From positions 1 through 32,515 of the forward strand of contig JAENXG010000002.1 in the NCBI GenBank assembly GCA_016649675.1: a stretch of DNA of 32,515 nt, written 5' to 3'. Shown here in pieces: positions 22,077-27,913 of the stretch. Within the stretch, counting starts at the first letter, position 1; every line of letters starts with the position of its first letter. Origin of the DNA: Methyloceanibacter sp. (lineage in GTDB: Bacteria; Pseudomonadota; Alphaproteobacteria; Rhizobiales; Methyloligellaceae). The position numbers and the translations under genes were made by a program. A model generated the notes under the pieces. That model was not told the DNA's origin. It did not search any database and worked only from the letters and a program-made list of their open reading frames with translations.

Positions 22077-22913
22077 ATGCGTGCTGTGGGCAACCACCGT
22101 GGCGCCCGCACGATCAGTCTAGCGTTGGTTGCGGGTTTGGTCGCGTTCGAGGCTGTTCTCGTGCTTTTCGCGGGAGCGGTCGGGATTCCCGGTCTCTATC
22201 TCGTCCGCTTCGCGGATGGCAGAGATGGCGCGCCGCAAGCGCAAATCGCCAAAGCGAACGATGACGGCGGCGAGAGCGTGGTCGCCAAGCTTCCCGAAGT
22301 TGAGAGCATGCCGAAACCGGCCCCTTCGGCGGCGAAGGCGGAGGACGCACCCGTTCCGGCCGGGGAGCCTCGGCTCGACGGTCTGGCAGACGAGCCGTCC
22401 TGGGATCGGGAGCACGCCGAACCCTCCGAGCATAAGTCCTTCGCCGCAGATTCTGCGGGGAGGGAAGTGCTCCCTTGGGCCGCGACCGAACCTGTGCCGC
22501 TCGAGGGGCCGGTCGACGCGACGGCCTCACTGGCCAAGCCAGCCGAACCGGCAGCGCCTGAAGCGCCGCACCCTGCGCTACCGCCTGCGCAGCTTCCGGC
22601 GAGCGCCGATGTCGAGGGTTGGGTGAAGGCGAAGGCCACCGAGATCAAGGGCGAGGATCGCGGCCGGCCGCTGTTCCATTTCGAGCTCTGGCTCGAGCCT
22701 CCCGAGGAGATGAAGCAACTTCTCGCCGCCGTCACCTACGATTTCAACACGCCCGCGGTGATGCCCCAGTCGCAAATCTCGAGCGAGCAGAAGACGGGGT
22801 TCCGCATCAGCGCCGGCGGGTTGACCTGCGCCGACAAGATCACGGTCACGCTCAAATTCAAGGACGGCCGCTCGCAGCAGGTCGCGGTCGACGGTTGCCG
22901 GCTCTTAGGCTGA
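22077..22913 (+). CDS. membrane-anchored protein with a YEATS-like C-terminal domain
   Basis: 278 residues. One N-terminal transmembrane helix (about 14-40: ISLALVAGLVAFEAVLVLFAGAVGIPGLYLV) is followed by a disordered Ala/Pro/Glu-rich linker to about residue 180. A compact C-terminal domain then reads PLFHFELWLEPPEEMKQLLAAVTYDFNTPAV...GFRISAGGLTCADKITVTLKFKDGRSQQVAVDG. The layout VxYxx(N/H)...FxI...(G)...ItVTLKFKDG resembles the prokaryotic YEATS-type beta-sandwich (pYEATS), described by Aravind's group as a sensory or binding module. Two Cys (TCADK and DGCRL) could form a disulfide if the domain is periplasmic. The N-in orientation implies a periplasmic C-terminus. The match is from memory of the family and must be tested. 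Confidence 0.5.
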   Translation: MRAVGNHRGARTISLALVAGLVAFEAVLVLFAGAVGIPGLYLVRFADGRDGAPQAQIAKANDDGGESVVAKLPEVESMPKPAPSAAKAEDAPVPAGEPRLDGLADEPSWDREHAEPSEHKSFAADSAGREVLPWAATEPVPLEGPVDATASLAKPAEPAAPEAPHPALPPAQLPASADVEGWVKAKATEIKGEDRGRPLFHFELWLEPPEEMKQLLAAVTYDFNTPAVMPQSQISSEQKTGFRISAGGLTCADKITVTLKFKDGRSQQVAVDGCRLLG

Positions 22914-22938
22914 GCGTTCTCTTAAGCTAACACGCCGC

Positions 22939-23925
22939 TCAGCGCACGCCCGCGACCTCGGCGACAAGCTCGCGGAAGCGTGGCCTCTGAACCTCGATAT
23001 AGGGAAGCGGCCGGCACACATCGATGGCCGCGATGCCGATCCGTGTGGTCAGCGCCCCGTTGAACAAGCCTTCGCCGAGGCGCGCGGAGAGCTTGGCCGT
23101 CAACCCGTGGCCGATCATCTGCTGGATGACGTCGTCCCCGAGCGCAATGCCGCCGGTCAGGACGATATGGGTCACCACCATGCGCGCGAGCTTGAGCAGC
23201 GACAGCGTGCCGGGCCGTGCTCCATAAAGCGTGGCGAGCCGGCGCAGCATGCGCAAATTCTCGGTGCCCACGAACAGCATGTCGATCAGCGCGCCCGGGC
23301 TCACCGCCGTCACCACCGACACGCGCTTGGCCGACGCCGCCACGATGCCGCGCGCGAAGGGATCGAGCGGGGCGACCAGCGTGCGCTCGGTAAGCCGCAA
23401 CAGCTCGGCGGCATCCATGATGTCGTGCTCATGCTCGGCAAGCCGCGCCAATCCCCAGGCGAGGTCCTTGCGTCCGCCATAGAGGCGCTTCAGCCGCGCG
23501 GCGACATCGACGGCAAGCGGCTTGTCGTTCTGGCGTGCGGCGCTGTCCGCCTCGTGCCTGATCTTGCCGAGACGCCCGAGGCGCGCGAGCCCCGCCGCCT
23601 CGCGGAGAATGATCATCAGAAGCGCGAAAAGAACGAGACCTAACAGACCGACGGCTGCCCAGCCGATCCAGTCGTCCCGTGCGATCAGCGACAGCGCCCA
23701 GTCGTAGAGCCAGAGCGAGGCGGCGAGGCTTATGAGTCCGCCAAGGGCGCCCATGAGGATGGTTCCCCAGCGCAGCCCGCGGCCGAGGTCAGGCATGGTG
23801 CGCACCCACGGCACGGGCAGTTCAGCGGACTCCGTGGCAAGCGGTACCGGCAAAACCGGCGGCTCGAACAGCTCGACGTCTTCCACCCTGAAGGCGGTGG
23901 GCTTGCGGTGCTTCGTCTTGCTCAT
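22939..23925 (-). CDS. ycjF: YcjF-family membrane protein (UPF0283/DUF697)
   Basis: 328 residues. Two transmembrane helices in the first third (about 50-75 and 87-110), then LARLGRLGKIRHEADSAARQND and a helical core with VSPGALIDMLFVGTENLRMLRRLATLYGARPGTLSLLKLARMVVTHIVLTGG, characteristic of YcjF/DUF697. Family role is not settled; it occurs with the YcjX GTPase, and in enterobacteria the pair belongs to the phage-shock (psp) regulon, suggesting membrane-stress work. Its start overlaps the ycjX stop by 4 bases (ATGA), so the two are translationally coupled. Length is near the family norm of about 350. Confidence 0.85.
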   Translation of the reverse strand: MSKTKHRKPTAFRVEDVELFEPPVLPVPLATESAELPVPWVRTMPDLGRGLRWGTILMGALGGLISLAASLWLYDWALSLIARDDWIGWAAVGLLGLVLFALLMIILREAAGLARLGRLGKIRHEADSAARQNDKPLAVDVAARLKRLYGGRKDLAWGLARLAEHEHDIMDAAELLRLTERTLVAPLDPFARGIVAASAKRVSVVTAVSPGALIDMLFVGTENLRMLRRLATLYGARPGTLSLLKLARMVVTHIVLTGGIALGDDVIQQMIGHGLTAKLSARLGEGLFNGALTTRIGIAAIDVCRPLPYIEVQRPRFRELVAEVAGVR

Positions 23926-25379
23926 GCGAGGCGATCTCCGATCAGCGCCTCGATGGCGCGGTCGAGCCGGATATTTGGGAAGGGCGCGAAGCCACCGGAA
24001 GGTAGCAGGACAGGATTAGGCGGACGGAAGCGCACGAAGCGCATCTCGCCCTCCTCGGTGTGCCAGCCTTTCAGCGCCGCCTCCGGATCGGCAGGAAGGT
24101 CGCCGGGGAAGATGGCGAACTCCTCATTGCCGTCGAAAGTGCGTCTGCCGATGGTCTCGCCGGGAAGCGGATAGCCGACGATGCAAGGAAGCTTCTCGCC
24201 GTTCCGCCTGGCCTCGCCTTCGCGGGTCGCGCGCACGGCGGCAAGCGCCAGCACCTTCATTTCGGCGCCGGCATAACGCGCCCGCGCCATGGCCCTGCCG
24301 GTGAGCTTGGCAAGAATCGCCTCGAGCCGGTCATGGCTTTGATGATGGAGATGATCGGCCTTGGTGGCGGCGAGCACGATGCGGTCGATGCGCGGGCTGA
24401 ACAGGCTCGACCACAGGCTGTTGGCGCCGGTCCTGAAACATTCGAGGATCTCAGTCATGGCGCGTTCGAGGTCGCTCACTGCCGCCTGTCCGCCATTCAG
24501 CGCCGTGAGCACGTCGATGAGCACGATCTGGCGGTCGAGCCTGGCGAAATGATCGCGGAAGAAGGGCCGCGCCACATGGGTCTTATAGGCTTCGTAGCGC
24601 CGCTCCATCATCGTCCACAGTGAGCCGCGCGGGAAACTCGTTTCTTCCTTCGCATCGAGGGGCGCAAAGGTCAGCGCCGGCGAGCCGGCAAGATCGCCCG
24701 GCATGAGGAAGCGGCCGGGTGGAAGTGTCGAGAGAGCGTAAGGGTCGGCGCGGGTCTCGCGCAGATAAGCCTTGAACTGATTGGAGAGCGTTTCCGAAAG
24801 TGCTTCGTCGGCAGGGTCCGCGGGATGGACCAGGCTAAGCGATGCATGCCACGCCTTGGCGGCTTTCTTGCGGCCCGGCGTCCGGCTCTGCTCGATCGCG
24901 CTGCGTGACCACTCGGCGTAGTCGAGGCGGAGCAGCGGCAGATCGAGGAGCCACTCGCCGGGGTAGTCGACGATATCGATATGCAGCCGCTCGCGGCCGA
25001 GCTGCCGCTTCCAGAATCTCGCCGTGGCATATTCGACCGTGAGCCGGAGCTGACTGATGCGCCGCGTGCTGTCGGGCCAGCTCGGCGGAGCGGCGGTGAG
25101 GTCGGCGAGATGCTTCTCATATTCGAAGCGGGGCACGGCGTCGTCGGGCTGCGGCTCCAGATAGACGCGCAAGATGCGGCCTTGCGCGGCGGCATTGAAG
25201 AAGGGAAGTCGCCCATCGGCGATGAGATTGTGCACCAGAGCGGTGATGAATACCGTCTTGCCTGAGCGGGCGAGCCCGGTCACGCCGAGCCTCACGGTGG
25301 GGGTCACGAGATCGGAGGCGAAGTCGCCGATATTGCGGAAGGCGTCGCCGATGCCTTGGGTATAGGTGAAGATCGGCAC
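23922..25379 (-). CDS. ycjX: YcjX-family P-loop GTPase (DUF463)
   Basis: 485 residues, family norm about 465-490. The start MPIFTYTQGIGDAFRNIGDFASDLVTPTVRLGVTGLARSGKTVFITALVHNLI holds the P-loop GLARSGKT (35-42) and the family-specific lead-in. IDIVDYPGEWLLDLPLL is the switch region (DxPG), and LAATKADHLH is the guanine-specificity motif (TKAD). YcjX proteins are Ras-like GTPases found with YcjF and linked with phage-shock or membrane stress. The start codon is GTG; an ATG alternative is not nearby. It is divergent from dksA, with 330 bases between, and it leads the two-gene ycjX-ycjF operon. Confidence 0.9.
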   Translation of the reverse strand: MPIFTYTQGIGDAFRNIGDFASDLVTPTVRLGVTGLARSGKTVFITALVHNLIADGRLPFFNAAAQGRILRVYLEPQPDDAVPRFEYEKHLADLTAAPPSWPDSTRRISQLRLTVEYATARFWKRQLGRERLHIDIVDYPGEWLLDLPLLRLDYAEWSRSAIEQSRTPGRKKAAKAWHASLSLVHPADPADEALSETLSNQFKAYLRETRADPYALSTLPPGRFLMPGDLAGSPALTFAPLDAKEETSFPRGSLWTMMERRYEAYKTHVARPFFRDHFARLDRQIVLIDVLTALNGGQAAVSDLERAMTEILECFRTGANSLWSSLFSPRIDRIVLAATKADHLHHQSHDRLEAILAKLTGRAMARARYAGAEMKVLALAAVRATREGEARRNGEKLPCIVGYPLPGETIGRRTFDGNEEFAIFPGDLPADPEAALKGWHTEEGEMRFVRFRPPNPVLLPSGGFAPFPNIRLDRAIEALIGDRLA

Positions 25380-25600
25380 GCCTCGACACGTCCTTTGCGC
25401 TCTGGCCCCCGCGCCAAGCGCCTCTTAGCGCGGCTGAGCCGGCGGCGAAAGAGTTGAGCATTGGGTGCCCCACGCGCCCGAGCAGGCGATCGCTGCCCAA
25501 AAACTGGGCTCGGCCAGTCGCCGTCGCGTGCCGCAAATATGACGGATTTGCAATCATCCCAGTCCTGATGCTTCGCGCCTTTGTCAAGCGCGTCTGCTGT

Positions 25601-25629
25601 CTTGACTTGTCGACTCGCTTCCGTAAATA
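25601..25629 (+). promoter_or_regulatory. sigma-70 promoter of dksA
   Basis: CTTGAC, then 17 bases, then TAAATA matches the alphaproteobacterial housekeeping consensus closely and would start RNA about 74 bases before dksA. A 13-base palindrome, GGTCTTTAAGACC, lies just before the ribosome binding site (AGAGG) and could affect initiation. The rest of the 330-base ycjX-dksA gap holds nothing else that I recognise. Confidence 0.6.
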
Positions 25630-25709
25630 CGTGGCTGCCCGGTGGAGATCGCTAACCACGCGTGAGCCGGTCAAGGGGAGCAGGGTCTTTAAGACCAAAG
25701 AGGAAACGG

Positions 25710-26150
25710 ATGCGTCTGGAAACGACCATGCGGGCCAAACAAAGAATCCCCGACGACTATCGGCCATCGGAGGACGAACCTTTCATGAGCGAGCGCCAGC
25801 GGGCCTATTTCCGCCGGAAGCTGCTCAGTTGGCGGGACGAGATTCTCCGCTCGACCAAAGAGACGCTGCAGCACCTGCACGACGATTCGGCGCAACATGC
25901 CGATATCGCCGACCGGGCGACCTCCGAGACCGAGCGCGCGCTCGAGCTTAGGGCCCGCGACCGCCAACGCAAGCTGATCGCCAAAATCGATGCCGCTCTG
26001 GTGCGTCTCGACGACGGCACTTATGGCTATTGCGAGGAGACCGGCGAGCCGATTGGCCTGAAGCGGCTCGATGCGCGCCCGATCGCCACGCTCAGCGTCG
26101 AGGCGCAAGAGCGCCACGAGCAGCGCGAGCGCGTCTACCGCGACGAGTAG
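25710..26150 (+). CDS. dksA: RNA polymerase-binding protein DksA (one-cysteine alphaproteobacterial form)
   Basis: 146 residues. YRPSEDEPFMSERQRAYFRRKLLSWRDEIL starts the coiled coil that reaches the secondary channel of RNA polymerase, and the globular end is YGYCEETGEPIGLKRLDARPIATLSVEAQERHEQRERVYRDE. In four-Cys DksA this region binds zinc; here only the first Cys remains, the usual situation in alphaproteobacteria. DksA potentiates (p)ppGpp effects at stringent promoters. I chose the ATG that follows AGAGGAAACGG rather than the longer track start; a second ATG 18 bases on is possible. Preceded by a good promoter. It is convergent with the dipeptidase gene across a BIME-like repeat. Confidence 0.93.
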   Translation: MRLETTMRAKQRIPDDYRPSEDEPFMSERQRAYFRRKLLSWRDEILRSTKETLQHLHDDSAQHADIADRATSETERALELRARDRQRKLIAKIDAALVRLDDGTYGYCEETGEPIGLKRLDARPIATLSVEAQERHEQRERVYRDE

Positions 26151-26171
26151 GTCAGGCATTAGAGCAGTCCT

Positions 26172-26259
26172 CGTCATGGCCGGGCTTGTCCCGGCCGTCT
26201 ACGTCTTCGATCCTGCGCTGGAAATTCGTGGATGCCCGGGACTGCGCCCGGGCATGACG
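26172..26259. repeat. BIME-like double palindrome, copy 3
   Basis: CGTCATGGCCGGGCTTGTCCCGGCCGTCTACG, a 25-base spacer, and CGTGGATGCCCGGGACTGCGCCCGGGCATGACG. Same design as the copies at 11.4 and 18.1 kb, again between two convergent genes (dksA and the dipeptidase). Sequence of the spacer differs between copies while the hairpins are kept. Confidence 0.85.
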
Positions 26260-26282
26260 CTTCGATTTAGGTGGATTTCTTC

Positions 26283-27071
26283 CTAGTCCTTGGACTCCCG
26301 CGGCTCGATCGGGAAATCGAAGATCGTCTCGGGGTAGGGCTCGGGCTGTAACGTAAAGTGCCACCATTCCTTCGGGTAGTTCTTGAAGCCGTGCGCCTGC
26401 ATGGCCTCGACCAGCGCGGCCCGGTTCTCCCGCTCCTCCTTGCTCAGCCCCAATGCCGCCGTGTTCGCCTTCACGTCGAAGCAGTCGAAGCTCGTGCCCA
26501 TGGGGAGGCTGCCGTCAGGCGCTTCCGACTTTTGCGGCGCCGTGCAGGTCCGGGGCTTGCCGTCGTCAGGTGCCGACTGGGTTTTGGCGCCGGCGTCGAG
26601 CGGGACGAGCGTAAGGTCCATAGTGGCGCCGCGGGAATGGCCTGAGCGGGTGGCGATGTAATCGGGAAACAGCGCGCCCTTTGCGAGATTGGGGTAGTAG
26701 ACGGTCTTCGCCTGAGGGTCGTCGGGCTTTTTCGCCCAATCCACGAACGCTGCCACGGCACGCGCGGGCCGGTAGCAATCATAGACCTTAAGCGTGAGTC
26801 CCTTGGCGCGGACGTCCGCCTGCACGCTCTTCAAGGCCTCGGCGGCTTGCCGCACCAGCACACATTCCGGCGCCTCGTAGCCAGGCACCTTCGCGCCCGT
26901 GAAGTTGTTGGCGCCCGCATAGCGCATGTCCTGCACAACCGTGGAATCGATGTCGCGCAAATAGACGAAGTCCTTCGGCATCTCGGAGGCGTCGGCGGGG
27001 GTGGCCGCAAGGTAGAGAGAGCCGGCAAGGATGAATGGCGCGAGGCTGATACAACGAGGCAAGCGCTTCAT
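26283..27071 (-). CDS. secreted D-alanyl-D-alanine dipeptidase (VanX/DdpX family)
   Basis: 262 residues. A signal peptide (MKRLPRCISLAPFILAGSLYLAATPADAS) directs export. Catalytic features of VanX-type zinc dipeptidases are complete: SGHSRGATMD gives zinc ligands His145 and Asp152, EWWH gives Glu235 and the ligand His238, and YDCYRPA has the transition-state Arg101. These enzymes cut D-Ala-D-Ala. In non-resistant bacteria they salvage it from peptidoglycan turnover rather than confer glycopeptide resistance, and no VanH/VanA homologue is here. An insert around residues 160-200 with three Cys (TCTAPQ, FDCF) is longer than in VanX itself. The internal ATG with CTGGAG 7 bases upstream was selected; the longer track start would add residues that are not signal-like. 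Confidence 0.85.
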   Translation of the reverse strand: MKRLPRCISLAPFILAGSLYLAATPADASEMPKDFVYLRDIDSTVVQDMRYAGANNFTGAKVPGYEAPECVLVRQAAEALKSVQADVRAKGLTLKVYDCYRPARAVAAFVDWAKKPDDPQAKTVYYPNLAKGALFPDYIATRSGHSRGATMDLTLVPLDAGAKTQSAPDDGKPRTCTAPQKSEAPDGSLPMGTSFDCFDVKANTAALGLSKEERENRAALVEAMQAHGFKNYPKEWWHFTLQPEPYPETIFDFPIEPRESKD

Positions 27072-27112
27072 GTGAGCTCCAGCGGGTGGTCGCCCGGCTC
27101 CCCAGCGTCCGA

Positions 27113-27143
27113 TAAAAAAACTCCCCGCTGGAGGGCGGGGAGT
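27113..27143 (-). terminator. minus-strand rho-independent terminator
   Basis: ACTCCCCGC / GCGGGGAGT is a 9-bp stem with a 6-base loop (CCCTCC) on the minus strand, directly followed by TTTTTTTA. It lies 42 bases before the dipeptidase gene and about 240 bases after the FliO-like stop, so it ends either a long 3' UTR or a separate small RNA. Confidence 0.85.
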
Positions 27144-27327
27144 GGAGAGTTTTGGGGGACTGACATGACTGGCCGAAGCCAGTCGGTGTCGGACCATTAG
27201 CAGGGAACTGCCGGCGCGCTTATGGCATGAGGGGTAAGATTACCGGCGTCACCTCACACCCGCCCCAACAACACAGGGCAACCACAAGCTCGGAGGAATT
27301 GTTTACCCCAACTTGCTGCCGGCCACA
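27114..27327 (-). ncRNA. candidate small RNA between the FliO-like and dipeptidase genes
   Basis: On the minus strand CTTGAC (27362-27357) is a consensus -35, with a poor -10 17 bases later (ATCAGT). The predicted RNA of at most about 210 nt ends at the strong terminator. Its 3' part has a GACTGGC-TTC-GGCCAGTC hairpin followed by an unpaired GTCAGTCCCCCAAAACTC, echoing the UCCCCCAAA motif of the RNA candidate at 3.2 kb. It could equally be the 3' UTR of the FliO-like gene. No frame with a good ribosome binding site is visible. Confidence 0.4.
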
Positions 27328-27381
27328 AGCAAAACTGATGTGGCATTTTGGCTACAGTCAAGCCAAAAACGCCGCCAAATT

Positions 27382-27738
27382 CTAGGTTTTGCTGAAATCG
27401 GGCACCGGCCTGGTCTCGCTCTTGGCGATGATCACGTCCTCGAGCGGCGGCTCAAGATGCGGGCGTCCCTTGATGCCCGTCTCGATCACCATGTCGACCG
27501 GGCCGCCGGTGATGATGAGGTGCTCCACGTCGTCGCGGCGCACGAGGATGAGCTTGCGGCGCGCATCGACAGAGGCCGTCTCCACCACCCCAAGCCTGCG
27601 GTCGCGCGGCCGGAGAAAGCCGTGAGCGCTTGGGCGGCCTGTGACGAAGGTGCGGAAGGCCCAGACCATGAGCGCGACGAGCGCGACCACGAACAGAATG
27701 GTCGCGATGGCGAGGATGATGGTGTTGGGGTCGGGCAT
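27382..27738 (-). CDS. FliO-like flagellar biosynthesis protein
   Basis: 118 residues. One N-terminal transmembrane helix (about 8-31: IILAIATILFVVALVALMVWAF) is followed by a small cytoplasmic SH3-like domain RLGVVETASVDARRKLILVRRDDVEHLIITGGPVDMVIETGI, which is the FliO pattern (LEVVESxxLDxRRxLxLVRVGxxxxLLGxxxxxxxLI). FliO supports assembly of FliP in the flagellar export gate. No other export gene is next to it, as is usual when this gene sits by cckA in the order. The ATG gives MPDPNTIIL; an upstream TTG is an alternative start. A perfect CtrA-type site lies 28 bases ahead of the ATG. Confidence 0.7.
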   Translation of the reverse strand: MPDPNTIILAIATILFVVALVALMVWAFRTFVTGRPSAHGFLRPRDRRLGVVETASVDARRKLILVRRDDVEHLIITGGPVDMVIETGIKGRPHLEPPLEDVIIAKSETRPVPDFSKT

Positions 27739-27765
27739 GGACGAACGTTTCCTACTCAATCCGTC

Positions 27766-27780
27766 TTAACAGCTCATTAA
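27766..27780. promoter_or_regulatory. CtrA-type binding site between the FliO-like gene and cckA
   Basis: TTAA-CAGCTCA-TTAA followed by CC is an exact TTAA-N7-TTAA(C) CtrA box. It is 28 bases ahead of the FliO-like start and 134 bases before the start of cckA, within the shared divergent promoter. CtrA is the response regulator controlled by CckA, so the layout would allow feedback. Confidence 0.6.
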
Positions 27781-27913
27781 CCACGCGGGGCCGGTACGAA
27801 TAAGGCTGCGGGCGAGGAGGCCCAAGGAGGCGGAGGTCCTAAGGCCGCATAGGCTTGACCGCCTTCCCGTGACAATGTCCCGCAAGACAATTCGAATCGG
27901 GTAATTTGCGCCC

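Noticed and set aside
25689-26177. 162-codon minus-strand frame over dksA
   Set aside because: Antisense shadow; DksA is clearly encoded on the plus strand with promoter and ribosome binding site.
26283-27071. Glycopeptide resistance by the VanX-like enzyme
   Set aside because: VanX family members in Gram-negative bacteria salvage D-Ala-D-Ala; there is no vanH, vanA or vanRS nearby, and the protein is secreted.
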